The notes beneath the pieces are model-generated. The model had not been told where the DNA came from. It did no database searches and was given only the letters and a program-made list of their open reading frames with translations. The position numbers and the translations under genes were made by a program. Positions 39,914 to 50,356 of a stretch of 64,000 bases of DNA are shown piece after piece. Every line of letters starts with the position of its first letter. Position 1 is the first letter of the stretch. Origin of the DNA: Xylophilus rhododendri (GTDB lineage Bacteria > Pseudomonadota > Gammaproteobacteria > Burkholderiales > Burkholderiaceae_C); assembly GCF_009906855.1 (NCBI RefSeq), contig NZ_CP047650.1, forward strand, positions 248,001 through 312,000, in the 5' to 3' direction.

Positions 39914-41179
39914 TCAAGCTTGTTCGAGACCGAAGGCCTTGTGCAGTGCGCGCACCGCCAGTTCCATGTACTTTTCGTCGATCACGACCGAGGTCTTGAT
40001 CTCGCTGGTGGAGATCATCTGGATGTTGATGCCCTCCTCGCTCAGCGAGCGGAACATGGTGGAGGCCACGCCCACATGGCTGCGCATGCCGATGCCGACG
40101 ATGCTCACCTTGCAGATCTTGGCGTCGCCGACCACCTCGGTGGCGCCACCCAGGCCGGGCAGGACCTTGTCCTTGAGCAGGTCCACGGTCTTGGCGAAAT
40201 CGTTGCGGTGCACCGTGAAGCTGAAATCGGTCGAGCCGTTCTTGCTCAGGTTCTGGATGATGACGTCGACCTCGACGTTGGCGTCGGCCACCGCGCCCAG
40301 GATCTGGTAGGCGATGCCGGGCTTGTCGGGCACGCCCAGGACGGAAATCTTGGCCTCGTCACGGTTGAAGGCGATACCGGATACGACGGCTTGTTCCATG
40401 TTTTCTGCTTCCTCGAAAGTGATGAGCGTGCCCGAGCGGGCCTCTTCCTCGATGTCGATATCCCAGTCGGTGAAACTGGAGAGCACCCGCAGGGGCACCT
40501 TGTACTTGCCGGCGAATTCCACCGAACGGATCTGCAAGACCTTGGAGCCCAGGGATGCCATCTCCAGCATCTCCTCGAAGCTCACCTTGTTCATGCGGCG
40601 CGCTTCGGGCACCACACGCGGATCGGTGGTGTAAACGCCGTCCACATCGGTGTAGATCAGGCACTCGTGGGCCTTCATGGCGGCCGCCACGGCGACGGCC
40701 GAGGTGTCGCTGCCGCCGCGGCCCAGGGTGGTGATGTGGCCGTCGCCGTCGATGCCCTGGAAGCCGGTGACGATGACCACCTTGCCGGCGGCCAGGTCGG
40801 CGCGGATGCGCAGGTCGTCGATCGATTCGATGCGCGCCTTGGTATAGGCGCTGTCGGTGCGGATCGGCACCTGCCAGCCGGCATAGCTGACCGACTCCAT
40901 GCCCTCGCCCTGCAGCGCGATCGCCAGCAGGGCCGAGGAGGCCTGCTCGCCGGTGGAGGCCAGCATGTCGAGCTCGCGGCTGTAGGCGTCGCTGTGTTTG
41001 GCGGGGGCCAGCTCCTTGGCCAGGCCCAGCAGGCGGTTGGTCTCGCCGCTCATGGCGCTGGGCACGACCACCATCTGGTGTCCGGCCCGGGCCCACTTGG
41101 CCACACGCTTGGCCACGTTGCGGATGCGTTCGGTCGACCCCATGGAGGTGCCGCCGTATTTGTGAACGATTAATGCCAT
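39914..41179 (-). CDS. lysC: Aspartate kinase
   Basis: A 421-residue monofunctional aspartokinase catalysing the first step of Lys/Thr/Met biosynthesis. The N-terminus MALIVHKYGGTSMGS has the kinase substrate motif KYGGTS; GRGGSDTSAVAVAAAM and DVDGVYTTDPRVV mark the amino-acid-kinase fold. The C-terminal ~160 residues are two ACT domains for feedback inhibition (ISVLGVPDKPGIAYQILGAV; VSIVGIGMRSHVGVASTMF). The frame has a possible alternative GTG/ATG-free internal start for a beta subunit, not resolved here. It sits at the end of the cysS-glycosylase-accA-tilS-lysC run just before tRNA-Ser. Confidence 0.95.
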   Translation of the reverse strand: MALIVHKYGGTSMGSTERIRNVAKRVAKWARAGHQMVVVPSAMSGETNRLLGLAKELAPAKHSDAYSRELDMLASTGEQASSALLAIALQGEGMESVSYAGWQVPIRTDSAYTKARIESIDDLRIRADLAAGKVVIVTGFQGIDGDGHITTLGRGGSDTSAVAVAAAMKAHECLIYTDVDGVYTTDPRVVPEARRMNKVSFEEMLEMASLGSKVLQIRSVEFAGKYKVPLRVLSSFTDWDIDIEEEARSGTLITFEEAENMEQAVVSGIAFNRDEAKISVLGVPDKPGIAYQILGAVADANVEVDVIIQNLSKNGSTDFSFTVHRNDFAKTVDLLKDKVLPGLGGATEVVGDAKICKVSIVGIGMRSHVGVASTMFRSLSEEGINIQMISTSEIKTSVVIDEKYMELAVRALHKAFGLEQA

Positions 41180-41297
41180 CGGAAAAACGATAACGCCGCG
41201 ATGCGACTGTGAAAAAGCGCGCCTTTTGCGCCTCTGCAAATGAATGCCGGTGCGGTTCAGGCGGGTCTGCCGCCGCGGCGCCCGAAAGGGAACTTGT

Positions 41298-42287
41298 CTA
41301 CGAGGCGGGAGGCAAAACTCCGGAATTGTACCAACCGAGCACGCCCTGCTCCCGCAGCACGAAACCGGAGCCGACCTTCAGGTGGATGCGGTGGCCGCGG
41401 GTGGTGCAGGCCGCGATCTGGCGCTGCAGCTGTTGCAGCTGCGCCGCGTCGGGCGTGGTGCCGTGCACCTGGCGCAGCCAGCGGCGCAGCACCAGCGCCT
41501 GGCGGCCGGCCGACAGGGCCTGCAGCGCGACGATGGCTGGCGGCACGCCGACCGCGGCGAGATCGGCGGCGGCGACTTCATCGAGCACTTCCTGCGCCTG
41601 CGCCGCATGTGCTGCACTGCGGGCGAAGGTCGTCCGGAACTGCGGGAAGGCGGCTTCCAGTGCCGGCAGCAAGCGTGCGCGGATGCGGTTGCGGGTGTAG
41701 CGCTCGTCGGCATTGCTCGGGTCCTCCACCCAGCCCACGCCGTAGGCCAGCGCGCAGGCACGCAAGGCCGCGCCGGGCACGCCCAGCAGCGGCCGGTGGT
41801 AATCGATGCCGCCGCGCTGCCAGCGGGCCGGCATGGCGGACAGGCCGGCCAGGCCGGCGCCGCGGGACAGGGCCAGCAGCAGGGTCTCGACCTGGTCGTC
41901 GGCATGGTGGGCCAGCGCCAGGCTGCGCACCGGCCTGGCTGCATCGCCGCCGCCGGCGCGGGCATAGGCGTCCAAAGCGTCGTAGCGGGCCTTGCGGGCC
42001 GCATCCTCGGGACTCTCGCCGGGCGCCGCACGCGCATCGACCCGCAGCACGGTCAGCGGCACATCGAGCCGGTCGCACACCTCCTGGCAATGCCGCAGGA
42101 AATCCTCGGCAGCCGCCTGCAGGCCATGGTGCACATGCACCGCCCGCACCTGTTTCGGCCACCGGCTCGCGCAGGCCGCCAGCAGCGCGGTCGAATCGGC
42201 ACCGCCGCTGCAGCCGATCGCCAGCGGCAGAGCCGGGCTGAAGGCGGCTAGCGCCGCGGAGACGGGATCGGGCCGGACGGTGGTCAT
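41298..42287 (-). CDS. tilS: tRNA(Ile)-lysidine synthase
   Basis: A 329-residue enzyme that converts C34 of tRNA-Ile2 to lysidine so that it reads AUA. The PP-loop SGGADS is at residues 27-32. VHVHHGLQ and LALAHHADDQVETLLL are the conserved ATP/tRNA-binding segments, with YHRPLLGV and DPSNAD typical of TilS. It is shorter than the E. coli enzyme (about 430) and lacks most of the C-terminal tRNA-binding domain, as in other short TilS. Between lysC and accA on the same strand. Confidence 0.93.
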   Translation of the reverse strand: MTTVRPDPVSAALAAFSPALPLAIGCSGGADSTALLAACASRWPKQVRAVHVHHGLQAAAEDFLRHCQEVCDRLDVPLTVLRVDARAAPGESPEDAARKARYDALDAYARAGGGDAARPVRSLALAHHADDQVETLLLALSRGAGLAGLSAMPARWQRGGIDYHRPLLGVPGAALRACALAYGVGWVEDPSNADERYTRNRIRARLLPALEAAFPQFRTTFARSAAHAAQAQEVLDEVAAADLAAVGVPPAIVALQALSAGRQALVLRRWLRQVHGTTPDAAQLQQLQRQIAACTTRGHRIHLKVGSGFVLREQGVLGWYNSGVLPPAS

Positions 42288-42359
42288 GAAGCACTACGCC
42301 CCGGAAGCGACAGCGCGCACCGGGGCGTATTCCTTGCAGAAAATCGCAGGATGGGAGAT

Positions 42360-43343
42360 TTACTTGATGGCGACGTCGGCCTTGGTATCGGTGTAGCGGC
42401 CGTAGCTCTGCAGCCGGGCGTAGCGGCGATCGAGCAGTTCGTTGGTCTTCAGGTCGTGCACCTGGCGGAAGGCATCGCCCAGGGCGCGCTTGAGGAAGGC
42501 GGCCATCTGCTTGGTGTCGCGGTGGGCGCCGCCGACCGGCTCGCTGACGATCTTGTCGATCAGGCCGAGCGCCTTCAGGCGGTGGGCGGTGATGCCCAGC
42601 GCTTCGGCCGCGTCCTGCGCCTTCTCGCTGGTCTTCCAGAGGATGGAGGCGCAGCCTTCGGGGCTGATGACCGAATAGACCGAGTACTGCAGCATCAGCA
42701 CCTGATCGGCCACCGAGATCGCCAGCGCGCCGCCGGAGCCGCCTTCGCCGATGATGGTGGTGATGATCGGCACTTCGAGCTGGGCCATCTCGAAGATGTT
42801 GCGGCCGATGGCCTCGGACTGGCCGCGCTCCTCGGCATCGATGCCCGGGTAGGCGCCGGGAGTGTCGACCAGGGTGAAGACCGGCAGGCGGAATTTCTCG
42901 GCCGTCTTCATCAGGCGCAGCGCCTTGCGGTAACCCTCGGGCTTGCTCATGCCGAAGTTGCGCAGGCCGCGCTCCTTGGTGTCGCGGCCCTTCTGGTGGC
43001 CCAGCACCATGCAGGCATGGCCGTTGAAGCGCGCCAGGCCGCCGACGATGGACAGGTCGTCCGAGAAATGGCGGTCGCCGTGCATCTCGACGAAGTCGGT
43101 GAAGATCTCGCGGATGTAGTCCAGCGTGTAGGGGCGCTCAGGATGCCGGGCGATCTTGGTGATCTGCCAGGGGCTCAGCTCGCTGTAGATGTCTTTGGTG
43201 AGCTGCAGGCTTTTCTTGCTGAGCTGGTCGATCTCCTCGGAGATGTCGACGGCGGACTCGGTCTGAACGTAGCGCAGTTCTTCGATTTTGCCTTCGAGCT
43301 CGGCGATCGGCTGCTCGAAGTCCAGGAATGTCTTTTTGGCCAA
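42360..43343 (-). CDS. accA: Acetyl-CoA carboxylase carboxyltransferase subunit alpha
   Basis: A 327-residue AccA protein of the fatty-acid synthesis carboxylase. It starts at TTG (43343), with GGAGG seven bases upstream; the standard N-terminus [16 protein letters not shown] follows at once. [20 protein letters not shown] and the biotin/CoA-site stretch [20 protein letters not shown] are present. With the beta subunit (accD, elsewhere) it forms the carboxyltransferase. The TTG start may limit expression. Confidence 0.95.
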   Translation of the reverse strand: MAKKTFLDFEQPIAELEGKIEELRYVQTESAVDISEEIDQLSKKSLQLTKDIYSELSPWQITKIARHPERPYTLDYIREIFTDFVEMHGDRHFSDDLSIVGGLARFNGHACMVLGHQKGRDTKERGLRNFGMSKPEGYRKALRLMKTAEKFRLPVFTLVDTPGAYPGIDAEERGQSEAIGRNIFEMAQLEVPIITTIIGEGGSGGALAISVADQVLMLQYSVYSVISPEGCASILWKTSEKAQDAAEALGITAHRLKALGLIDKIVSEPVGGAHRDTKQMAAFLKRALGDAFRQVHDLKTNELLDRRYARLQSYGRYTDTKADVAIK

Positions 43344-43422
43344 GGCTTTACCTCCTTTGAACCGGCTTCGTCGGAGCGAAGCGGGCTGGCGATGCATGCG
43401 GCCCGGCGTGGCCGCAGGGGAT

Positions 43423-44313
43423 TCAATACTCGACTGGCAGGGGGTCGAGAGACCGCCAAATATACCAAGTCGCCACGCTGCAATACGGCGCCCAGGCGGC
43501 AGCCACCTCGCGCGCATCGCTGCGGCTGACGGATTCGCCCGAGAAATAGTTGGCGCTGATGCCGGTGATCAGTCCCACGTCGTCCAGCGGCAGCACGTTG
43601 GGCCGCATCAGGTGGAAGATGAGGAACATCTCCGCCGTCCAGCGGCCGATGCCGCGGATCGCGACCAGCTCGGCGATGATGGCTTCATCGTCCATCGCCT
43701 CCCAGGATTTCACATGCACCGCGCCGGAGGCGAAGTGCATGGCGAGGTCCACGATGTATTCGACCTTGCGTGCCGACAGCCCGGCCGCCCGCATGTCGTC
43801 GACCTTGAGCTTGAGCACATTGGCGGCCGTCATGCGGCGCGGCAGCGCTGCGAAGCGTGTCCAGACGGCCTGCGCCGCCTTCACCGAGATCTGCTGGCCG
43901 ACGATGCTGCGCGCCAGCGTGGTGAAGGCGTCGCCGCGCGACTGCAGGCAGGCATCGCCGAACTGCGGAATCAGGCGCTTCATGACCCGGTCGCGGGCCT
44001 GCAGGTGCTCGCAGGCGGCCTGCCAGTAGTCGGGGGTGACCACCGGCACGGCGGCCGGCGCGGTAACCGCCGCTGCCGCCGCCGGCTTGGCGGCCGCAGC
44101 CTTCTTGGCCGGGGTTTTCTTCGTGGGGGCTTTTTTGGCCGGCGTCTTCTTGGCGGCGGCGGACTTCACCGCCGTCCGCTTCGCCGCAAGCGCGCTGCCC
44201 TGCTCCACCGCGGTGACCACGGCCGGATCGGCCTTGGCCTGCGGTGCATTCGCCTTGGCGGATGCGGTCTTGGCGGTCCTGACGGTTTTCTTGGGGGTCA
44301 CGACAGTACTCAC
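43423..44313 (-). CDS. DNA-3-methyladenine glycosylase II-like (HhH-GPD) with histone-H1-like N-terminal tail
   Basis: A 296-residue base-excision glycosylase. The catalytic core starts near residue 95 ([19 protein letters not shown]) and carries the helix-hairpin-helix [18 protein letters not shown], followed by VLPLDDVG with the catalytic Asp. The first ~90 residues are a low-complexity tail of Lys-Ala-Pro-Thr repeats ([20 protein letters not shown]) resembling eukaryotic H1 C-tails and bacterial H1-like proteins. The tail should bind DNA without sequence preference and help search for alkylated bases. Its ATG overlaps the cysS stop by four bases. Confidence 0.88.
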   Translation of the reverse strand: MSTVVTPKKTVRTAKTASAKANAPQAKADPAVVTAVEQGSALAAKRTAVKSAAAKKTPAKKAPTKKTPAKKAAAAKPAAAAAVTAPAAVPVVTPDYWQAACEHLQARDRVMKRLIPQFGDACLQSRGDAFTTLARSIVGQQISVKAAQAVWTRFAALPRRMTAANVLKLKVDDMRAAGLSARKVEYIVDLAMHFASGAVHVKSWEAMDDEAIIAELVAIRGIGRWTAEMFLIFHLMRPNVLPLDDVGLITGISANYFSGESVSRSDAREVAAAWAPYCSVATWYIWRSLDPLPVEY

Positions 44314-45686
44314 GCGGCTTCCCAGATGGTGCCCGCGGGCGTGTCCTTGAGCACGATGCCGCTGTCGAGCAAGGCCTTGCGGATACGGTCGGCCTCGGCG
44401 AAATCGCGCGCCTTCTTGGCGTCCGCCCTTGCGGCGATCTGCGCTTCGATGGTGGCCGCGTCCAGCGTGCTGCCGGCCTTGAGGTATTCATCGGGGTCGC
44501 ACTGCAGCAGGCCCAGCACGCCGCCGAGCGCCTTCAGCAGGCCGGCGGTCTGTGCCGAAGGCTGGCGGTTGAGTGCACCGGCCAGGTCGAACAGCACGGC
44601 CACCGCTTCCGGTGTGCCGAAGTCCTCGTCCATCGCTGCGCGAAAACGCGCGGCGTGGGGGTCGGACCAGTCGATCGCCGCCGGCACTTCGGCCCGGACC
44701 GAGGCCAGCGCCGTGTAGATGCGGCGCAGCGCGGCCTTGGCATCGCGCAGATGGGCATCGCTGTAGTTCAGCGGGCTGCGGTAATGGCTGCGCACGATGA
44801 AGAAGCGGATGGTCTCGGCATCGAATGCCTCCAGCACCTCGCGGATGGTGAAGAAGTTGCCCAGGCTCTTGGACATCTTCTCGTCGTCGATGTTGATGAA
44901 GCCGTTGTGCATCCACAGCCGGGCCAGGGGCTGGCCATGCGCGCCTTCGCTCTGGGCGATCTCGTTCTCGTGATGGGGGAACTGCAGGTCGGCGCCGCCG
45001 CCGTGGATGTCGAAGGTCTCGCCGAGCAGGGCGCTGCACATGGCCGAGCACTCGATGTGCCAGCCCGGCCGGCCCACGCCATAGGCGCCGTCCCACTTGG
45101 CTTCGTCGGGCTCGTCGGCCTTGGCGGATTTCCACAGGACGAAGTCCAGCGGATCCTGCTTGCCGCCGGACACTGCCACCCGCTCGCCGGCACGCAGCTC
45201 GTCCGGCGACTTGCCAGAGAGCTTGCCGTAGCCGGGGAACTTGCGCACCGCGTAGTTCACGTCGCCACCCTCGGCCCGGTAGGCCAGGCCCTTGGCTTCG
45301 AGGCTGGAGATCAGCGAGAGCATCTGCGGCACGTAGTCCGTGGCGCGCGGCTCGTGCGTGGGGCGCTCGATGCCGAGGGCGTCGGCGTCCTGGTGCAGGG
45401 CATCGATCATGCGGTCGGTCAGCGAGCGCAGGGTCTCGCCGTTTTCCAGGGCGCGGCGAATGATCTTGTCGTCGATGTCGGTGATGTTGCGCACGTAGCT
45501 GACACGCAGCCCGCTGGCCCGCAGCCAGCGCTGGACGATGTCGAAGGCCACCATGGAACGGGCATGGCCGAGGTGGCAGAAGTCATAGACCGTCATGCCG
45601 CACACATACATGCGGACATGGCCGGGTTCGATGGGGGAAAACTCCTCCAGCGCACGCGATAGCGTGTTGTGAATGCGCAAACTCAT
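44310..45686 (-). CDS. cysS: Cysteinyl-tRNA synthetase
   Basis: A 458-residue class I synthetase. The zinc- and Cys-binding segment [19 protein letters not shown] includes the HIGH-like HLGH; a KMSKSLGN loop is present, and [19 protein letters not shown] is diagnostic for CysRS. Full length. It is coupled by a four-base overlap to the glycosylase gene and divergent from the TPR gene. Confidence 0.96.
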   Translation of the reverse strand: MSLRIHNTLSRALEEFSPIEPGHVRMYVCGMTVYDFCHLGHARSMVAFDIVQRWLRASGLRVSYVRNITDIDDKIIRRALENGETLRSLTDRMIDALHQDADALGIERPTHEPRATDYVPQMLSLISSLEAKGLAYRAEGGDVNYAVRKFPGYGKLSGKSPDELRAGERVAVSGGKQDPLDFVLWKSAKADEPDEAKWDGAYGVGRPGWHIECSAMCSALLGETFDIHGGGADLQFPHHENEIAQSEGAHGQPLARLWMHNGFINIDDEKMSKSLGNFFTIREVLEAFDAETIRFFIVRSHYRSPLNYSDAHLRDAKAALRRIYTALASVRAEVPAAIDWSDPHAARFRAAMDEDFGTPEAVAVLFDLAGALNRQPSAQTAGLLKALGGVLGLLQCDPDEYLKAGSTLDAATIEAQIAARADAKKARDFAEADRIRKALLDSGIVLKDTPAGTIWEAA

Positions 45687-45908
45687 GGGAACTTATCTGG
45701 GGTACGCGATGAGCTGCGGCGGGCCTTGCCGGATCGAGCCCAGGCGGCCTGCCATCATCGCAAAAGCCGCTGCCGCCGGGCGCCCGTGCGCATGGCCCCA
45801 ACGGCTACAATCCGCGCCAGTATAAAGCCCCGCAGTCGGCGAGACCCGTCTTACAACCGACGCATGCATCTGTTCACCCGCCGCTTCGGCTTTCCCCTTC
45901 GAGGTTGT

Positions 45909-47048
45909 ATGTATCCTGGCGCCGCCGCCTTTCCGCCCTTCGTTCGCAGCATGGCTGCCGCGCTGGTCGCCAGTGTCTTGATGGTCGGCGTGGCGCATGC
46001 CGACGACTACACCGACGTCAACCAGCTGATCCGCGCCGGCAAGCTCTCCGATGCCATGGGCCGTGCCGACAAGTACCTGGCCGGCAACCCGCGCGATCCG
46101 CAGATGCGTTTCCTCAAGGGCGTGATCCAGACCGAGTCCGGCAAGCAGCCCGATGCCATCGCCACCTTCAGCGCGCTGACCCAGGAATATCCCGAACTGC
46201 CCGAGCCCTACAACAACCTGGCCGTGCTCTACGCCAACCAGAAGCAGTACGACAAGGCGCGCACCGCCCTGGAAATGGCGATCCGAACCAACCCGAGCTA
46301 CGCGACCGCCCACGAGAACATGGGCGACGTCTACGCGAAGCTGGCCAGCCAGGCCTACGCCCGTGCGCTGCAGCTGGACTCCGGCAACACCAATGTGCCG
46401 CCCAAGCTGGCGCTGATCCGCGACCTGTTCTCGCCGACGGCGACCCAGGCCGCCGCCAGCCGCGGCGGCAAGACCGTCGTGGCCGCCGCCACGCCGGCGC
46501 CCGCCCCGGCACCTGCGCCCGCCCCCGCACCGGCGCCCAAGCCTGCTCCGGCCCCAGCTCCCGTCGCCACCCCGGCACCCGCGCCTGCGCCCACACCGGC
46601 TCCGGCCCCTGCGCCGGCACCGGCCCCCACGCCCGCACCGGCGCCCGCCCCCACGCCGGCGCCAGCCCCGACACCCGCTCCCGCACCGGCCGCGGCCGCC
46701 GCCTCTTCGGAGAGCAAGGAAGCCATCGAATCCGCCGTCAAGAGCTGGGCCTCGGCCTGGGCCGCGCGCGACATGAAGGAATACCTCGCCGCCTACGGCA
46801 AGGACTTCAAGCCCGCCGGCAAGCAGACCCGCGCCGCCTGGGAGGCCGAGCGCCGTGCCCGCATCATGGGCAAGTCGCACATCAAGGTCGGCATCAGCGA
46901 CATCGAGGTCTCTGTCGACGGCAGCAAGGCCACTGCGCGCTTCCGTCAGGACTACAGCGCCGATGCGCTCAACGTCACCAGCCGCAAGACACTGGAAATG
47001 GTCAAATCCGGCGGAACCTGGCTGATCGTTCGCGAGTCAACCGGCTAA
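45909..47048 (+). CDS. Exported TPR protein with Pro-Ala linker and NTF2-like C-terminal domain
   Basis: About 379 residues. A signal peptide (MAAALVASVLMVGVAHADD) is followed by tetratricopeptide repeats (AMGRADKYLAGNPRDPQMRFLKGVI; PEPYNNLAVLYANQKQYDKARTALEMAI), then a ~75-residue linker of PAPAPAP/PTPAPAP repeats, and a C-terminal NTF2/SnoaL-like domain (SWASAWAARDMKEYLAAYGKDF ... GGTWLIVRESTG). The start at 45909 is chosen for the GAGG site before it; 45864 is also possible. It is the first of a pair with the L,D-transpeptidase and may act in envelope maintenance. A terminator separates the two. Confidence 0.8.
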   Translation: MYPGAAAFPPFVRSMAAALVASVLMVGVAHADDYTDVNQLIRAGKLSDAMGRADKYLAGNPRDPQMRFLKGVIQTESGKQPDAIATFSALTQEYPELPEPYNNLAVLYANQKQYDKARTALEMAIRTNPSYATAHENMGDVYAKLASQAYARALQLDSGNTNVPPKLALIRDLFSPTATQAAASRGGKTVVAAATPAPAPAPAPAPAPAPKPAPAPAPVATPAPAPAPTPAPAPAPAPAPTPAPAPAPTPAPAPTPAPAPAAAAASSESKEAIESAVKSWASAWAARDMKEYLAAYGKDFKPAGKQTRAAWEAERRARIMGKSHIKVGISDIEVSVDGSKATARFRQDYSADALNVTSRKTLEMVKSGGTWLIVRESTG

Positions 47049-47066
47049 GCCCTTCGGTCGATTCCG

Positions 47067-47105
47067 GCAGGCCGGCGGATGACCGCCGGCCTGCATCCAT
47101 TTTTA
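47067..47105 (+). terminator. Intrinsic terminator after the TPR gene
   Basis: Perfect 12-base stem GCAGGCCGGCGG / CCGCCGGCCTGC with loop ATGA, then ATCCATTTTTA. It begins 19 bases after the stop codon and separates the TPR gene from the transpeptidase gene. Confidence 0.85.
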
Positions 47106-47132
47106 CCTTCCTCTTTTTGTGATTTCGCCTTG

Positions 47133-48380
47133 ATGACGATGAGCGCGTCCCGTGCGTTTTTCTGCCTGGCATCCGCCCTGGCTCTGATCGCCGCACCGCC
47201 CGCGTTCGCCGCCAAGCGCGAACGCGAGAGACTGCTCGCCCGTGCCCCGGTACCGGCAGACCTGCGCAAGGACGGCGATGCCGAATCGCGCCTGATCGAG
47301 ATCTACCGCCTGATCGGCATCGGCGATGCCGGCAAGGCCTTGTCGCAGGCCGAGCGCCTGGTGGGCGACTATCCCCAGTTCCAGCTCGGCCAGCTGGTCT
47401 ACGGCGATCTGCTGGCCCTGCGGGTGCGTCCGGTGCGCATGTTGGGCGACCTGCCCGATGCCGACCAGCGCGACGCCACCGCCCTCGATGCCCTGCGCCT
47501 CGAATCCGCCATGCGCCTGAAGGCCCTGCGCGAGCGCCCGCCGGCCGGCAGCGTGCCCAGCCAGTTCGCCAAGCTCGCAGGCAGCAGCAAACACGCGATC
47601 GCGGTGGATGCCTCGCGCTCGCGCCTCTACCTGTTCGAGAACGACGGCAGCGGCCTGAAGCTGATCGCCGACTACTACATCTCGGTCGGCAAGTCGGGCA
47701 TCGACAAGTCGATCGAGGGCGACATGCGCACGCCGCTGGGCGTCTACTACATCACCGGCCGGCTCGATCCGCGCACGCTCAAGGCCTTCTACGGCGCCGG
47801 TGCCCTGCCGATCAACTACCCGAACCCGCTCGACACCCGCAACGGCAAGACCGGCGGCGGCATCTGGCTGCACGGCACGCCGGCCGAGCAGTTCTCGCGC
47901 CCGCCGCTGGCCACCGACGGCTGCGTGGTGGTGGCCAACCCCGACCTGCGGCGCATCCTCGACACCGTCGAGCCGCGCTCCACCCCGGTGGTGATCGCCG
48001 AACGTCTGCAATGGGTGCCGCCGCAGGCCGCCATCGCCGCCAGCAAGGCCTTCGAAGCCACCTTCGATGCCTGGCGCCGCGCCAAGTCGGCTGGCGACAT
48101 GCTGGGCACCATGGCCTTCTATTCCTCAGACTTCGCCAGCTACGGCAAGTCGCTGGCCGACTGGTCGATGGTGGTGCAGCAGGACATGACCCGCAATGCA
48201 CGCCGCCCGCTGCAGTCCAAGGAGCTGTCCATCCTCCACTGGCAGTCCGGCACCGTGAACAGCATGGTGGTGACTTTCGGCGAAGTGGCCGAGGGCGCCA
48301 CCACCGGGCCGGTGCGTCGGCAATACTGGCTGCAGCTGCAAGGCCTGTGGAAAATCATCTTCGAAGGCACCATCGGCTGA
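47133..48380 (+). CDS. L,D-transpeptidase (YkuD) with NTF2-like C-terminal domain
   Basis: A 415-residue periplasmic protein with signal peptide ([22 protein letters not shown]). The YkuD catalytic domain spans about residues 150-300: [26 protein letters not shown], and [11 protein letters not shown] followed by TDGCVVV, with His and Cys as active residues (here TDGC in place of the common S-x-G-C). The last ~110 residues are NTF2-like ([21 protein letters not shown] ... [16 protein letters not shown]), matching the end of the preceding TPR protein. The enzyme makes 3-3 peptidoglycan cross-links or attaches lipoproteins. Confidence 0.88.
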   Translation: MTMSASRAFFCLASALALIAAPPAFAAKRERERLLARAPVPADLRKDGDAESRLIEIYRLIGIGDAGKALSQAERLVGDYPQFQLGQLVYGDLLALRVRPVRMLGDLPDADQRDATALDALRLESAMRLKALRERPPAGSVPSQFAKLAGSSKHAIAVDASRSRLYLFENDGSGLKLIADYYISVGKSGIDKSIEGDMRTPLGVYYITGRLDPRTLKAFYGAGALPINYPNPLDTRNGKTGGGIWLHGTPAEQFSRPPLATDGCVVVANPDLRRILDTVEPRSTPVVIAERLQWVPPQAAIAASKAFEATFDAWRRAKSAGDMLGTMAFYSSDFASYGKSLADWSMVVQQDMTRNARRPLQSKELSILHWQSGTVNSMVVTFGEVAEGATTGPVRRQYWLQLQGLWKIIFEGTIG

Positions 48381-48429
48381 CCCCACAGGCCTGAGCGCCG
48401 ATATTTCCAGAACGAACGGAACCATCCAA

Positions 48430-49008
48430 ATGCTGAAGACCCAGACTCTCTCGCGCCGCGCCTGCGGCCTGCTCATCGGCGGCCTGCTGGCTGTCGGCGC
48501 CGCCCATGCCCAGGCCCCGGCCAAGGTCAAGCTCTCGACCAGCCAGGGCGACATCGTCATCGAACTCAACGCCGCCAAGGCCCCCAAGACCGTCGCCAAC
48601 TTCCTGCAATACGTGGGCGAGCACCAGTACGACGGCACCGTGTTCCACCGCGTCATCGACGGTTTCATGATCCAGGGCGGCGGCTTCGGCCCCGACATGC
48701 GCGAGAAGACCACCCGCGCCCCCATCGCCTTCGAGACCACCGGCCTCACCAACGACCGCGGCACCATCGCCATGGCCCGCACCAGCAACCCCAATTCCGC
48801 CACCTCGCAGTTCTTCATCAACGTGAAGGACAATGCGATGCTGAACCCGCCCGGCGCCGACGGCTACGGTTACGTGGTCTTCGGCAAGGTGGTCGGTGGC
48901 ATGGACGTGGTCGACAAGATCCGCACCGTGGCCACCGGCAACAAGGGCCCGCACCAGAACGTGCCCATCGAGCCGGTCGTGATCCGCTCGGCCACCGTGC
49001 TGCCCTGA
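48430..49008 (+). CDS. ppiA: Periplasmic peptidyl-prolyl cis-trans isomerase (cyclophilin)
   Basis: A 192-residue cyclophilin with signal peptide ending AHAQ. Catalytic and binding residues are in [20 protein letters not shown] (active Arg in FHR) and [11 protein letters not shown]. It helps fold exported proteins. It is followed at 47 bases by a cytoplasmic paralogue, so the pair is a local duplication with different targeting. Confidence 0.92.
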   Translation: MLKTQTLSRRACGLLIGGLLAVGAAHAQAPAKVKLSTSQGDIVIELNAAKAPKTVANFLQYVGEHQYDGTVFHRVIDGFMIQGGGFGPDMREKTTRAPIAFETTGLTNDRGTIAMARTSNPNSATSQFFINVKDNAMLNPPGADGYGYVVFGKVVGGMDVVDKIRTVATGNKGPHQNVPIEPVVIRSATVLP

Positions 49009-49055
49009 TCATCCGTCCCGGCGAAATTTCCAGAACCATCCTCCAGGAGCCACCC

Positions 49056-49562
49056 ATGAGCCAACCCCGAGTCGAACTGCACATCAAGAATTACGGCGTC
49101 ATCACGCTCGAACTGGATGCCGAAAAAGCGCCCAAGTCGGTGGCCAACTTCCTCGCCTACGTGGCCAAGGGCCACTACGACAACACCGTGTTCCACCGCG
49201 TGATCAAGGACTTCATGATCCAGGGCGGCGGCTTCACCCCCGGCATGGACCAGAAGCCCACCGACGGCCCGATCGACAACGAAGCCAACAATGGCCTGAA
49301 AAACGAGAAGTACACCGTGGCCATGGCCCGCACCAATGCGCCCCACTCCGCCACCGCGCAGTTCTTCATCAACGCCAAGAACAACACCTTCCTGAACCAC
49401 ACCGCACCGTCCGCTCAGGGCTGGGGCTACGCCGTCTTCGGCAAGGTGGTCGAAGGCACCGAGGTGGTCGACAAGCTCGAGCAGGTCAAGACCGCCACCA
49501 AGGGCTTCCATGGCGACGTGCCGGTCGAGGACGTGATCATCGAAAAGGCCGTGGCCATCTGA
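49056..49562 (+). CDS. ppiB: Cytoplasmic peptidyl-prolyl cis-trans isomerase (cyclophilin)
   Basis: A 168-residue cyclophilin without signal peptide. The active-site stretch is [20 protein letters not shown], with [18 protein letters not shown] typical of PpiB. An AGGAG site precedes the ATG. It belongs to the run ppiA-ppiB-lpxH-mtfA. Confidence 0.94.
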   Translation: MSQPRVELHIKNYGVITLELDAEKAPKSVANFLAYVAKGHYDNTVFHRVIKDFMIQGGGFTPGMDQKPTDGPIDNEANNGLKNEKYTVAMARTNAPHSATAQFFINAKNNTFLNHTAPSAQGWGYAVFGKVVEGTEVVDKLEQVKTATKGFHGDVPVEDVIIEKAVAI

Positions 49563-49585
49563 GCCTCGCCCCGCCTGCGTCCGCC

Positions 49586-50356
49586 ATGCGCATGCAGGCC
49601 TTGCCATCGACCGTCGCCGCGCCGAAAGCGTGGCGGACGGTCGATTTCATTTCAGACCTGCATCTTCACGAGGACGACCCGGCGACGGCCGCCGGTTTCG
49701 CCGCCTACCTGCGGGACACACCCGCCCAGGCCGTGTTCCTGCTCGGCGACATCTTCGAAGTGTGGATCGGCGACGATGCCGCCGCGGCCGGCAGCTTCGA
49801 GGCCGGCATCGGCCACTTGCTGCGCGAGGCCGCGAACTCGCGCGAACTGTTCTTCCTGCACGGCAACCGCGATTTCCTGGTGGGCGAAGGCTTTCTGCGC
49901 GAAGCCGGGCTGACGCTGCTGTCCGACCCCTGCCTGCTGACCCTGCACGGCCGCCGCTGGCTGCTCAGCCACGGCGATGCGCTCTGCCTGGGCGATACCG
50001 ACTACCAGGTCTTCCGTGCCCAGGTGCGCAGCCCTGAATGGCAGTCGAACTTCCTGGCCAAGCCCCTGGAAGAGCGCCGCGCCATCGCCTGTGGCCTGCG
50101 CCGGGCCAGCGAGGCCCGCAAGGCCTCGGACGCCGACTATGCCGATGCCGACACCGCCCTCACCCAGGCCTGGCTGACCGAGGCCGATGCCGGCGTGCTG
50201 ATCCACGGCCACACCCACCGGCCGGCCGACCACCGGCTGGACGATGGCCGGCAACGCATCGTGCTGTCCGACTGGGACCTGGCCGCCGAACCGCCACGCG
50301 CCCAAGTGCTGCGCATCGCCCCGGACGGCGAGCCGCGCCGCATCGCCCTGGCATGA
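49586..50356 (+). CDS. lpxH: UDP-2,3-diacylglucosamine diphosphatase
   Basis: A 256-residue calcineurin-like hydrolase of lipid A synthesis that cleaves UDP-2,3-diacylglucosamine to lipid X. The two-metal site is seen as FISDLHLHEDDP, LGDIFEVWIGDD, HGNRDFLVG, SHGDALCLGD and IHGHTHRP. It would act at the inner face of the inner membrane. The downstream mtfA-like gene overlaps its stop by four bases, a common betaproteobacterial arrangement. Confidence 0.93.
   Translation: MRMQALPSTVAAPKAWRTVDFISDLHLHEDDPATAAGFAAYLRDTPAQAVFLLGDIFEVWIGDDAAAAGSFEAGIGHLLREAANSRELFFLHGNRDFLVGEGFLREAGLTLLSDPCLLTLHGRRWLLSHGDALCLGDTDYQVFRAQVRSPEWQSNFLAKPLEERRAIACGLRRASEARKASDADYADADTALTQAWLTEADAGVLIHGHTHRPADHRLDDGRQRIVLSDWDLAAEPPRAQVLRIAPDGEPRRIALA

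Noticed and set aside
46355..46774. Gly-Ala repeat frame on the minus strand
   Set aside because: It is the antisense reading of the Pro-Ala linker in the TPR protein, not a separate gene.
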